From: CAWATZ01 sp963784995
GTDB taxonomy: Bacteria > Planctomycetota > Planctomycetia > Gemmatales > Gemmataceae
Direction: 5' to 3'
Assembly (NCBI GenBank): GCA_963784995.1
Contig: CAWATZ010000006.1
Coordinates: 186,001-250,000, forward strand
Length of the DNA: 64,000 nucleotides
The translations under genes and the position numbers were made by a program. Positions 7,116 to 15,063 of the stretch are shown here, piece by piece (within the stretch, counting starts at the first letter, position 1; each line of letters opens with the position of its first letter). Below the pieces are notes generated by a model. That model was not told the origin of the DNA and searched no databases. It saw only the letters and a program-made list of their open reading frames with translations.

Positions 7116-8657
7116 TCAGGGCCTGGGGTTGATCGGGGCCCTCGGCAGCGGCGCCACCGCTTGCAGCTTCTTGCCGGCATTGGGCCCCGTGGGCGGCTCC
7201 TTGTAGCAGACGTAGGGTATCGCCGACAACCCGACGAACAGGGTGAACTGGTCCGGGTCGTAGTCGGTCAAATCGATGCGCACCGGCAGCCGCTGCACGA
7301 TCTTGACGAAGTTGCCGGTGGCGTTCTCCGGCGGCAGCAGCGCCAGGGTCTGCCCGGTGCCCATGGTGAAGCCGGTGATCCGGCCGTGGAACTCATGCTG
7401 CTTGCCGTACGTGTCGATCTCGATGCGCACGTGCTGGCCGATGCGCAGGTCGGCCAGCTGGGTTTCCTTGAAGTTGGCGTCGATCCAGATCTCCGTCAGC
7501 GAGCGGACGGCCATCAGCTGCTGGCCCACGGCGACGTAATCGCCGGGGTTGACGTTGCGGCGCGTGACCACGCCGTCGATGGCACTGACAACGTCACAGT
7601 AGCGCAGGTTCAGCTCGGCCTGCTCCAGGTCGGAGCGCGCCTTGAGGAGCCTGGCCTCGGCCTGTTTGACGGCGGGGGCGTTGGGGATCATGCGGGCGAG
7701 GATCTGGTTGAGATTGCCCGTGGGCGATTGCTTGTAGAAGGCGTCCAGGATCTCCTTGGGGGTAGCGGTCCACGAGGGCGGAACGTAGCCGATCTGGGTG
7801 CCGACCTGGAGCAGATCGCCGAGGGCCGCCCGGACGGTGGAGAAGGTCTGATCGAGGTTGGCCGGCACCTCGGCCAGGTCCTGGCCGGCGGGGGGCTTGG
7901 CGGGCAGACCGAGGCCGACTCGGTCGGCATAGACCGTTTGCAGGGCCTGCTCGACGGCCGCCTCCTCCACCTTGACCGCCTGGCGGCGCTGGTCCAGCTC
8001 TTCCTTGCTGATGCCGCCGCTTGGCGCCAGCTCCTCACCGCGCTTGAAGTTGGCCCGGGCCAGCGCCAGCTTGGCCTTCTCGCTGTTGAGGGTGGCCACG
8101 TCGGCGCGGACCTTGGCGATCTGCGCATTGACGTCCTCGATGGCATGCTCGAGCTTGAAGCGATTGGCCCGGGCCTGGCCCACCAGGCTGCGCACCTGAG
8201 CCCTGGCCGCGGTCAGGTCCGTTTCGGCCTGGACCACCACGGCCTTCTGGATCGCGACCTGGACCTGGTACGGTTCCTTGTCGATCTCGATCAGGACGTC
8301 TCCAGCTTTCACGTGGTAGTTGTCGTCCGCCAGCACGCGCTGGACTTGCCCGGCCACGCGGGGCGCCACCAAGGTGACGTGGCCATTGACGTAGGCATCG
8401 TCGGTGGAAATGGTGTTCAGCGCCGTTTCCACCCACGGAATAAGGAACCACAGGCCAATGCCCAGCACGACGGCTCCGCTTCCGATCCAGAGCCATTTCC
8501 GCCACGAAGGCTTATGGCGCGGCGGCGGCGCGGGAGGCTGCAGCTGAGGAGTGGGCGACGTGTCCCCCGGAGGGGGTGGTTGCGACGACACCGCGCCGGG
8601 ACGAGCCGGCCGGCCGCTGTTCGGAGCTTCCCGATCCCGCTCGTTTGGGTTGTCCAT
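7116..8657 (-). CDS. HlyD/EmrA-family membrane fusion protein
   Basis: This is the periplasmic adaptor that links the MFS exporter to the outer membrane. The protein has 513 residues: a Pro-rich cytoplasmic tail (1-50), one transmembrane helix (about 52-75), the lipoyl half (TDDAYVNGHVTLVAPRVAG), a long coiled-coil hairpin (about 130-230 and 325-360), the second lipoyl half (VVTRRNVNPGDYVAVGQQL) and the beta-barrel (WIDANFKETQLADLRIGQ). An insert of about 70 residues in the hairpin region (about 250-320) is longer than in EmrA. It lies 39 bases after the small membrane protein and 105 bases before the MFS gene, so the three form an operon. Confidence 0.93.
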   Translation of the reverse strand: MDNPNERDREAPNSGRPARPGAVSSQPPPPGDTSPTPQLQPPAPPPRHKPSWRKWLWIGSGAVVLGIGLWFLIPWVETALNTISTDDAYVNGHVTLVAPRVAGQVQRVLADDNYHVKAGDVLIEIDKEPYQVQVAIQKAVVVQAETDLTAARAQVRSLVGQARANRFKLEHAIEDVNAQIAKVRADVATLNSEKAKLALARANFKRGEELAPSGGISKEELDQRRQAVKVEEAAVEQALQTVYADRVGLGLPAKPPAGQDLAEVPANLDQTFSTVRAALGDLLQVGTQIGYVPPSWTATPKEILDAFYKQSPTGNLNQILARMIPNAPAVKQAEARLLKARSDLEQAELNLRYCDVVSAIDGVVTRRNVNPGDYVAVGQQLMAVRSLTEIWIDANFKETQLADLRIGQHVRIEIDTYGKQHEFHGRITGFTMGTGQTLALLPPENATGNFVKIVQRLPVRIDLTDYDPDQFTLFVGLSAIPYVCYKEPPTGPNAGKKLQAVAPLPRAPINPRP

Positions 8658-8696
8658 CGCGGCCCGTCCTTTCGTGCAGTGGGTGGCGGGGCGATC

Positions 8697-8975
8697 TCAG
8701 ACGATCCGAATGCGCTGAAAGGCGTGGGCAAAAAGTCTGGCGTGCTCGGCGGACCAGTCCGCCTCCAGGTTGGCGAAGGCCGGTTGCTTCCTCCCTCTCC
8801 TTGCCTCAGGGGACCAGCGCGAGCGAACGTCCAGTTCGTGGACGTTGGGTCTGCTCAAGGGGGCCTGGCTCTCTTGATTGACGCGCTGGTTGAACCAGGC
8901 ACACCACGCCGTGGCGAGGACCAGGGCGGCGACGTACAGCAGATACAGGTAAATCAAGGTGTTCTGGAGCAGCAT
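8697..8975 (-). CDS. Small single-pass membrane protein
   Basis: I choose the ATG at 8975 because GAGGAGG lies just upstream; the product has 92 residues. One strong transmembrane helix (IYLYLLYVAALVLATAWCAW) is followed by a polar, basic, cytosol-like tail. No family is recognised. It is the first gene of the EmrA/MFS operon, so it may be an accessory or stability subunit of the exporter. That role is inference from position only. Confidence 0.6.
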   Translation of the reverse strand: MLLQNTLIYLYLLYVAALVLATAWCAWFNQRVNQESQAPLSRPNVHELDVRSRWSPEARRGRKQPAFANLEADWSAEHARLFAHAFQRIRIV

Positions 8976-9159
8976 GGTTCCGGTGCCTCCTCTTACTGTC
9001 CTCCATTCTGTCGTCAGGTGAAGGCTGTTCCGAGCCTTGGGGGCGAAACAACAAACGTAGGTGCAACTGCCGTGCCAGGATTGTACAACAGTCGGTGGGC
9101 CGGCCTCGGTCGTCGGGTCAACGACGAGTTGTCGGCCCTGCACCACAAGAGAGGACACC

Positions 9160-10599
9160 ATGCAATCTCGCAACGTGAGAGGTTACCCGCGCTGGCTACC
9201 GTTGTTTGCCGTGGGGGCGGTCATGGCCGGCCTGGTCATTCCGTCGCTGACGCGGTCGCAGCCGAAGAAGGATGAGAAGGTCCCACCATCGAGCTATGAC
9301 CAGATCGCACCGGTCCTGGTGGGGCAGGAGAGCTTCGCAACGATGCTGGCCAGGGACAAGGCCGACAAGGACGGAGTCATGGCCCGGCAAAAGCGTCTGC
9401 TGGAGGAGCGTTACGATCTGACAGTCCGGACTCATCCAAGCGTCAGAATGACTCGCGGCAAGCCGATCCCGGTGGGCCCGGCGACCCGGCTGCCGGAGGG
9501 CCAGACCTGGGAGACCCTGGCGGAGCTGGCCTGTGAGGAGGTCCGCGCCAAGGGGCTGTTCCCCCAGGGGTTCCTGCCGTTGCCCCATCCCAAGCACGAC
9601 GCGGGCGGCATGGTCTTCCCGCAGATGGAGATCAAGCAAGTGAAGCGCCTGGAGCGCTTCGACGTGGACTTCGACCTGCCGGAGCATTTCCTGCCCGAGT
9701 TCCCCCCGGCCGTGTTCCTGACCACCCGCCCCGACCTCGGCGACGTCTCGCAGGGGAAGTTCATCACCGTCGATAACTTCCAGGACATCTTCAACGGCAT
9801 CCTCAACTCCAAGGACCTGGAGGGACTGCGCCTGCTGGTGACGCAGTTCCCGCAGCAGCAGTTCAACGCCACCCGCGACCGCAAAACGGAGCTGCCGGCC
9901 GGCATGCAGGGGGTGGCCTGCTTCGACTGCCACGTCAACGGCCACACCTCGGCGGCAACGCACCTCGTCGGCGACATCCGGCCGCAGTCCCATCGCCGCC
10001 GCATCGACACGCCGAGCCTGCGGGGGGTGAACATTCAGCGGCTGTTCGGCTCGCAGCGGGCCCTCAAGAGCGTCGAGGATTTCACCGAGTTCGAGCAGCG
10101 GGCCGCGTACTTCGACGGCGACATCCTGTCCGCGACGGCCAAGGGCATCAATCCGCTGGAGCGCGGCAGCCAGGTCCACTTCATGGCCGAGTTTCAGGAG
10201 CTGCTCGATTTCCCGCCCGCGCCGGGCCTGAGCTGGGACGGCAAGCTCGATCCGAAAAAGTTCGCGGAGGGATCGCCGGAGATGCAGGGCCAGAAGCTAT
10301 TCTTCGGCAAGGCCCGCTGCTCCGAGTGCCATCCGCCGCCGTACTACACCGACAACACCATGCACGATCTGCAGGTCGAGCGCTTCTACAAGAAGCAGAC
10401 GATCAACGGCCTGGTGGCCACCAAGCAGGGGCCAATCAAGACGTTCCCGCTGCGCGGCATCAAGGAGTCGCCGCCCTACTTCCACGATGGGCGGCTGCCG
10501 ACGCTGGAGGACGTGGTCGAGTTCTTCAACGTGGTCCTGGAAGTGAAGCTGAAGCCCGAGGAGAAGCGGGCCCTGGTGGCGTTCATGCGGCAGTTGTGA
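9160..10599 (+). CDS. Di-heme cytochrome c, peroxidase/MauG-like
   Basis: The ATG at 9160 follows AGAGAGGACACC and gives 479 residues. An N-terminal signal anchor (WLPLFAVGAVMAGLVIPSL) exports it. Two CxxCH heme sites are present, CFDCH at about residue 259 and CSECH at about 388, each followed by family-type distal segments. The C-terminal block (TFPLRGIKESPPYFHDGRLP and EDVVEFFN) is typical of the second domain of cytochrome c peroxidase and MauG proteins. It probably acts in the periplasm in electron transfer or peroxide reduction. The gene is monocistronic and divergent from the exporter operon. Confidence 0.9.
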   Translation: MQSRNVRGYPRWLPLFAVGAVMAGLVIPSLTRSQPKKDEKVPPSSYDQIAPVLVGQESFATMLARDKADKDGVMARQKRLLEERYDLTVRTHPSVRMTRGKPIPVGPATRLPEGQTWETLAELACEEVRAKGLFPQGFLPLPHPKHDAGGMVFPQMEIKQVKRLERFDVDFDLPEHFLPEFPPAVFLTTRPDLGDVSQGKFITVDNFQDIFNGILNSKDLEGLRLLVTQFPQQQFNATRDRKTELPAGMQGVACFDCHVNGHTSAATHLVGDIRPQSHRRRIDTPSLRGVNIQRLFGSQRALKSVEDFTEFEQRAAYFDGDILSATAKGINPLERGSQVHFMAEFQELLDFPPAPGLSWDGKLDPKKFAEGSPEMQGQKLFFGKARCSECHPPPYYTDNTMHDLQVERFYKKQTINGLVATKQGPIKTFPLRGIKESPPYFHDGRLPTLEDVVEFFNVVLEVKLKPEEKRALVAFMRQL

Positions 10600-10674
10600 G
10601 CGTCTGAGGGGCTATCCGGGGAGAGGGACAGCGCGGCCAAAACGGGCGTGTTAGCCCCCTTCCTGGATAGACTC

Positions 10675-11262
10675 CTACTTTCCGCTGCTGCGAACCAGCC
10701 AGATCCCCAGCACGCCGCCCGCCACGATCATGACGACCCCCAGGACGATAATGCCCAGGGCCGTTTCCGGCCCATCGGGGCGTCCCCCCTCGCGGATCAG
10801 GATCGCAGGCTCCTGCAGGTTCAGCCCCGGAAAACGGTACCCGGGCGGCTCATCCACGCAAACGCCCGTGAAATTGCGGAGCGACCCGCCGCCATTCTCC
10901 TTGAGCCAGCCGGCCACCTTGTCGCGCGGTCTGGGGCCGAGCTTGCAGATGACGTGGACCGGATCACCGGGCCGCCAGCCTTTCGGCACCATCGGCAGGT
11001 AGAAGAAGACCGGATCGGGGGGGCTGCCAGGGTCCTGGGGGGCGGGAACAATCACCAGCTGATCCGTGACCAGCACACCCTTCTCGATGGTCAACCAGCG
11101 CTGCCCCTGATACTCCTGGAACGCATCGACCGGAAGAGACGTGGGCGCGGTTTCGGACACGGCGACCCGGTAATCGATCGCGCCGCGCCAGACCGCAATG
11201 CCGCCCCCGGCAAGCAGGGCAATGACAAGCAAGAGTCGGCGGGCGAGCCAGTACGTGTGCAT
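10675..11262 (-). CDS. Membrane protein with N- and C-terminal helices
   Basis: The start at 11262 (MHTYWLARRLLLVI) has AAGGAG upstream; the product has 195 residues. The N-terminal helix (about 7-25) and a C-terminal helix (about 165-188, IIVLGVVMIVAGGVLGIWLV) flank a periplasmic domain of about 135 residues with no family motif I know. No operon partner is evident; it converges on the di-heme cytochrome gene with a 75-base gap. Confidence 0.7.
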   Translation of the reverse strand: MHTYWLARRLLLVIALLAGGGIAVWRGAIDYRVAVSETAPTSLPVDAFQEYQGQRWLTIEKGVLVTDQLVIVPAPQDPGSPPDPVFFYLPMVPKGWRPGDPVHVICKLGPRPRDKVAGWLKENGGGSLRNFTGVCVDEPPGYRFPGLNLQEPAILIREGGRPDGPETALGIIVLGVVMIVAGGVLGIWLVRSSGK

Positions 11263-11600
11263 GGAAAGGCTCCTTGGATGTCCCGGAATCGTATTGCGCG
11301 GTGGAAGGACGGGCAAGGGAGCAACGGTCCCGTTGTCGGAGCGGCGAACAAACGGCATCGGAAAGAAGTTCCGGTGTCTGGTGCCGAGAGGACTGTCAGA
11401 AGCTGGCGGAAGACGTCCGCCAACTCGCCCCGAATACCCTGGCAGGTGGCTGGCAGGCAGAAAAGTGACGCCCTCTGGCATTCCTCCGTCGGCTCCAGGC
11501 TCTCTCTGGCCTCTCCGCCACGCTCAAGAGAGTTGGCAGGCTGGCAGGGTGGTGCTGATGGCCATTCGAGATGAGCATGGAGGTTCTCCCAGAGGTGCGT
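11263..11600. other. Intergenic gap, 338 bases, holding a dispersed repeat
   Basis: No gene is supported here. The right half (about 11428-11555) is copy A of the dispersed 125-bp repeat described separately. The left half has no recognised feature apart from the ribosome site of the membrane protein gene. Confidence 0.6.
11428..11555 (+). repeat. Dispersed ~125-bp repeat, copy A
   Basis: It starts with CCCCGAATACCCTGGCAG, continues with GGCAGGCAGAAAAGTGAC, CTCTGGCCTCTCCGCCACGC and ends near TTGGCAGGCTGGCAGG. The same succession of blocks recurs at 59825-59950 (same strand) and, more diverged, at 25736-25862 (opposite strand). All copies are intergenic. Confidence 0.75.
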
Positions 11601-11843
11601 TCAGGATGGGCATTGCGGCCCCAGGTCGTGGAAGAGGGCCTGTTCTGGTTCCTTCTCCAGCACCTGCTTCACCAGGAACGAATCCAGGTGGAAGCGCTCG
11701 CAGCCAGCCTCATAACCTACATCCACCGTCCGGAAGAAGCCAGCAATGTCTTCGCCGTGGATCAGGACGAACTCGCCAGCATGCTCTTTCAGGAGGACGG
11801 GAAGTTGCTGCTGGAAGGTTTGAAGCTCTTTGTCCAGGATCAT
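11601..11843 (-). CDS. Small protein, DUF5678-like
   Basis: An 80-residue soluble protein. The pattern GEFVLIHGEDIAGFF, then YEAGCERF and DSFLVKQV resembles small DUF5678 proteins, which are common singletons in Planctomycetes and have no known function. It lies 18 bases downstream of arsC on the same strand and may be co-transcribed, but nothing in its sequence suggests a role in arsenic metabolism. Confidence 0.7.
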   Translation of the reverse strand: MILDKELQTFQQQLPVLLKEHAGEFVLIHGEDIAGFFRTVDVGYEAGCERFHLDSFLVKQVLEKEPEQALFHDLGPQCPS

Positions 11844-11861
11844 GGTATCACCTCTTGTAAC

Positions 11862-12275
11862 TCATGCCGCGCCTTCCTCCGCCGTCAGCTCCAGCAGCTC
11901 CTTGACCTTCCGCTCGATCAGGTCGCGCACCGAGCGGAATTGCTCGTCGGGCAGCTCCTTCGGATCAGGGATTTGCCATTCCTCCCGCCGCCGGGCCCGC
12001 ACCAGGGGACAGGCGTCACCGCAGCCCATCGTCACGGCCACGTCAACGTCCTGCCCGTTGAACGCATCAAGCGACTTCGACACGTGCGTGGACAGGTCAT
12101 AGCCAACCTCGGCCATGAAACGGATGGCACGCGGGTTCACCTTGCCCGATGGACGCGACCCGGCACTCGACGCCTCGATCCGGTCCTCGCCGTGCAGGCG
12201 GGCAAAGGCCTCGGCCATCTGGCTGCGGTTGGAGTTCTCGACGCAGACGAACAGGATTCTCGGTTTCTTGCTCAC
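11862..12275 (-). CDS. arsC: Arsenate reductase, low-molecular-weight phosphatase type
   Basis: This cytosolic enzyme reduces arsenate to arsenite with thioredoxin-type electron donors. The 137-residue protein has the P-loop CVENSNRS near the N-terminus (CX5R signature with the nucleophilic Cys). Further features are the conserved TMGCGDACP with two Cys, of which one serves in the disulfide relay, and DPKELPDEQFRSVRD, which holds the general acid Asp. The start is GTG at 12275 with GAGGAAG upstream. It diverges from arsR (104-base gap), so ArsR very probably represses it from a shared operator region. Confidence 0.95.
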   Translation of the reverse strand: MSKKPRILFVCVENSNRSQMAEAFARLHGEDRIEASSAGSRPSGKVNPRAIRFMAEVGYDLSTHVSKSLDAFNGQDVDVAVTMGCGDACPLVRARRREEWQIPDPKELPDEQFRSVRDLIERKVKELLELTAEEGAA

Positions 12276-12299
12276 GCTGCTCTTCCTCTCTGGCCCGGC

Positions 12300-12315
12300 T
12301 CGGAGCCGGCTCCGA
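12300..12315. promoter_or_regulatory. Palindrome in the arsC-arsR divergent region
   Basis: TCGGAGCCGGCTCCGA is a perfect 16-bp palindrome in the 104-base divergent gap, a fitting place for an ArsR operator. It does not resemble the AT-rich consensus of well-studied ArsR sites, so the assignment is tentative. Confidence 0.35.
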
Positions 12316-12379
12316 CACCCCTGGACACTTCCCCGGATCAGCGGTTACATTCCAGTACCGGGATCCAAGGAGTGCCTCC

Positions 12380-12775
12380 GTGACGAAGAACGCCGCACAG
12401 TCCCCCCCCCAAATTGACACGATGTTCCGAGCCTTCTCGGATCGCACGCGCTTGCGTATCCTCCACCTGCTCCGGGACGGCGAGTGCTGCGTGGGCGACC
12501 TCGTGGCGGTCCTCGGCATCGAGCAGCCCAGCGCCTCACGGCATCTGGCCTATCTGCGCAAGGCGGGGCTGGTGTCGGTTCGCAAGGCGGGTTTGTGGAG
12601 TTACTACTCGCTGGCTCCGGCCCGGGTGCCGTTCCACGCCAAGCTCCTGGAGTGCCTGGCTTGCTGCTTTAGCGAGGTCCCCGAGATCCGGGCGGACCAG
12701 GAGCGGGCCAGGCGGGTCAAGGAGTCAGGCGGCTGCTGTCCGGGTCCGGAGCAGCCTCCGTTCAGCTCCCCTTGA
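12380..12775 (+). CDS. arsR: ArsR-family metalloregulator
   Basis: This is a 131-residue winged-helix repressor. The GTG start at 12380 has AAGGAG seven bases upstream. Residues about 14-95 hold the fold: MFRAFSDRTRLRILHLL, then GECCVGDLVAVLGIEQPSASRHLAYLRKAGLV. The helix-3 motif ECCVGDL keeps one Cys at the site of the classical ELCVCDL and adds one before it. Extra Cys pairs (CLACC, GGCC) near the C-terminus could form a different As(III) site. It converges on the ArsM gene with a 14-base overlap of 3' ends and diverges from arsC. Confidence 0.93.
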   Translation: MTKNAAQSPPQIDTMFRAFSDRTRLRILHLLRDGECCVGDLVAVLGIEQPSASRHLAYLRKAGLVSVRKAGLWSYYSLAPARVPFHAKLLECLACCFSEVPEIRADQERARRVKESGGCCPGPEQPPFSSP

Positions 12776-13634
12776 GGGCGTAAACCTGCACGCTGGCCGC
12801 GAACTCGTTGAAGTCGTACTTCCGGAGCAGGGCGGCCAGCGTGTCGTGCAGAGAGGAAGGACCTGCCTCCATCGAGCCACAGCAGCTGGGAGACAGCTCC
12901 CCTATCGAGAGCATGGCGGGCGAGCAGCAGCCGGATTGGTTCTCGACCCCGGCGTAGGCATTCAGGTCCTTGCCGGCGTCCACGACCTGCACCGCCTGGA
13001 AGCCGGCCTCCTCCAGGTCCCGGCGGTAATCCTCGATGGGCACGGCTCCGGCAACGCACCCCACGTAGGCCAGGATGTCCTTTCCCAGGTCCTCGGGGAG
13101 CGGCTTCTTCAGGGCGATGTCGCTGACCGCGACCCGCCCGCCGGGCTTGAGGACGCGGAACATCTCCCGGAACACGGCCCGCTTGTCCGGGGCCAGGTTG
13201 ATGACACAGTTGCTGATCAGACAGTCCACCGAGCTGTCGGCCAGCGGCAGCTTGTCGATGGTGCTCAGATGGAACTCGACGTTTGCCACGCCGGCCTGGG
13301 TCGCGTTGCGGCGGGCCCGCTCCAGCATCTCGGGCGTCATGTCGATGCCGATCGCCTTGCCCGTCGGACCGACCTTGGCCGCGGCCAGCAGTACGTCCAG
13401 GCCGCCGCCACAGCCGAGGTCCACGACCACCTCTCCCGGTCGGAGGTTGGCGGTCGCCGTGGGATTGCCGCAGGACAGGCCCATGTTGGCTCCGGCGGGG
13501 ATGGAGGCCAGCTCCTCGGCAGTGTAGCCGAACGCCTCCGCTACCCCGCGAACACCTGGATGATCGCTCGACAGGGAGCTGCTGGCTACCTTGGCGTAGC
13601 CGGATTGGACCTGATTGAGGATCTGCTCGGACAT
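12762..13634 (-). CDS. arsM: Arsenite S-adenosylmethionine methyltransferase
   Basis: This enzyme methylates As(III) with SAM, making methyl and dimethyl arsenicals, the precursors of arsenosugars. The start at 13634 (MSEQIL) follows AAAAGGAGATGGAGCG, giving 290 residues. Key sites are GANMGLSCGNPTA (ArsM Cys), the SAM motif VVDLGCGGGLDVLLAA, SNCVINLAPDK and AYVGCVAGA, which supply the conserved As-binding cysteines. A C-terminal Cys-rich patch (QSGCCSP, PSCCGSM) adds two more pairs. It is the last gene of the minus-strand arsenosugar-type cluster, 75 bases after the GT2 gene. Confidence 0.95.
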   Translation of the reverse strand: MSEQILNQVQSGYAKVASSSLSSDHPGVRGVAEAFGYTAEELASIPAGANMGLSCGNPTATANLRPGEVVVDLGCGGGLDVLLAAAKVGPTGKAIGIDMTPEMLERARRNATQAGVANVEFHLSTIDKLPLADSSVDCLISNCVINLAPDKRAVFREMFRVLKPGGRVAVSDIALKKPLPEDLGKDILAYVGCVAGAVPIEDYRRDLEEAGFQAVQVVDAGKDLNAYAGVENQSGCCSPAMLSIGELSPSCCGSMEAGPSSLHDTLAALLRKYDFNEFAASVQVYALKGS

Positions 13635-13649
13635 CGCTCCATCTCCTTT

Positions 13650-13675
13650 TATATGCACCTCCGGTAATATAGTCT
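13650..13675. promoter_or_regulatory. AT-rich dyad upstream of arsM
   Basis: TTATATGCACC followed by GGTAATATA forms an imperfect dyad of AT-rich half sites just upstream of the arsM ribosome site. ArsR operators are often of this type, so it may be a second control point that lets arsM respond to arsenite separately. This is inference. Confidence 0.3.
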
Positions 13676-13709
13676 TGTCGTCTGTCGGAGTCCAGATGGA
13701 AACGCGGCT

Positions 13710-14426
13710 TCACTCCTTGTAATAGCGCTGGTAGATCGCTTGACACCTGGCCAGGCCGTGCCGACGATACTCTCGCCGGAAGGTCCAGTTCGCCCAGGCG
13801 ACGCGCCAGACGCCGCGGCGCTCGAAGCGGCGCGGGGAAACCGTCACCGGCTGATCGAGACAAGCGGGCGGACCCAGCAGCCGCAGCCGGCGCGACAGCT
13901 CGACGTCTTCCATGATCGGCTGGTCGGGGAAGCCGCCAACCTGGTCCAGCAGTTCCCGACGAAAGAACTGCGCCTGATCGCCGTAGGACTCCCCCAGCCG
14001 GGCACGCCGCCGATCGAACCATTCGATCAGGCGAAAGACCCAGCGCGGCGAATCGAACCGGTGCCCGAGACAACCTCCCGGGCAGGCGGGCCTGTCCGTC
14101 AGATGATGACGAATCCGGGCCAGGGCGTCCAGCGGAAAACGCATGTCGGCATGAGCGACCACCACGATCTCCTCGGTCACCTGCTGGACACCCGCGGCGA
14201 TCTGGCCGCCGCGCCCACGACCGGGAATGACCAGCACCGCCACGCCACAAGAGCGGGCCAGTTTCTCGGTGCTGTCGCGCGATCCGCCGTCCACGACAAC
14301 GATTCGCTCGGCTGGCTCTGTTTGTGCTTGCAAGGAGTGCAAGCAGGCCGCGAGACATTCCTCCTCGTTCAGTACGGGGAGGACCACCGCCAGGGAAGCT
14401 CGTTCACGGGCTGCGTTCGCCATCAT
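13710..14426 (-). CDS. Family 2 glycosyltransferase, arsenosugar-cluster type (TIGR04283-like)
   Basis: This 238-residue GT-A fold transferase starts at an ATGATG (14426). Motifs are SLAVVLPVLNEEECLAACL, VVVDGGSRDSTE, PGRGRGGQIAAGV (a family feature), the metal-binding AHADMRFP, and YGDQAQFFRRELLDQVGGFP followed by IMEDVELSRRL. The family is named for its recurrent place beside ArsS in arsenosugar clusters and is thought to build the sugar part. Its start overlaps the end of the preceding TIGR04282-type gene by 23 bases, so the two are coupled. The exact sugar donor and acceptor are unknown. Confidence 0.88.
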   Translation of the reverse strand: MMANAARERASLAVVLPVLNEEECLAACLHSLQAQTEPAERIVVVDGGSRDSTEKLARSCGVAVLVIPGRGRGGQIAAGVQQVTEEIVVVAHADMRFPLDALARIRHHLTDRPACPGGCLGHRFDSPRWVFRLIEWFDRRRARLGESYGDQAQFFRRELLDQVGGFPDQPIMEDVELSRRLRLLGPPACLDQPVTVSPRRFERRGVWRVAWANWTFRREYRRHGLARCQAIYQRYYKE

Positions 14427-15040
14427 CTGCCGCACCGGAGCGTTCGAGGTACGCTTGCCAGTCGTCCCAGGTGTCAATGTCGTGCCGCACCGGGAGGAGC
14501 GCCGCCGACCAACCGCGTTCCCGGCAGCGGGCCAGATGGTCTTGCAGGGTGTGGCGCTCGACCAGCGGATGCCGGCGAAAAAGTCCGGCAGCTGCGCGCC
14601 GTCCCGACAAGATAATACCCGCCATCGACCGCCGGGCCGAAGACCGCGTCGTGATCTTCGAGGGAAGCGAACGCCTCGGACGTGAGGGCGGCATTCAGTT
14701 CCAGGCAGTCGGTCCCCACGGCCAGGACTGCTCCTCCGGCACGGTGCGCGGCCTGAAAGCCCGCTTCCAGACGCTCGCCGAGTCCACCCTGCGGCTGTGG
14801 CCAGAACCCATCGACCAGGTGACGCCATTCCTGGAACCGCTCGGTGGGGCCGCCGTCGAAGAAACCGATCACCTCTGCAGCCGGGCGGATTGGCTGGAGT
14901 TGGCTCAGGACGTGTCCGACCCATTCATGGTACAGCGTCGCTGCCCGTTCCGGCCCGATGGTCACGGCGAGGCGCGTCTTGACCTTCCCGGGCTCCGGAT
15001 TCTTCAGGAAGACGAGGACGGTCTCGCGTGCCGTTGTCAA
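14404..15040 (-). CDS. TIGR04282/DUF2064-type transferase of the arsenosugar cluster (frameshifted)
   Basis: A GT-A-like nucleotidyl/glycosyl transferase paired with TIGR04283 and ArsS in such clusters. A TTG at 15040 with GGAGGAGG upstream is the likely start. The first frame gives FLKNPEPGKVKTRLAV (substrate-binding loop), GTDCLELNAAL and FGPAVDGGYYLVG. The reading then has to move frame twice within about 60 bases (14545-14600): LPDFFAGIRWS lies in a second frame, and TLQDHLARCRERGWS to the end (DIDTWDDWQAYLERSG) in a third. All segments fit the family, so two one-base errors are the simplest reading. A real pseudogene cannot be excluded. Confidence 0.8.
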
Positions 15041-15063
15041 TGCGGCCCCTCCTCCCAAGGAGA

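Noticed and set aside
7161..9275. Long open frame (704 codons) on the plus strand opposite the EmrA-type adaptor gene
   Set aside because: It is antisense to a well-conserved gene and to its upstream region, with no family motif and no ribosome site. High GC at third positions makes such long antisense frames common here.
12604..14358. 584-codon minus-strand frame across arsM and the GT2 gene
   Set aside because: It overlaps two conserved genes in the wrong frame, and has Arg/Gly/Pro-rich composition typical of shadow frames.
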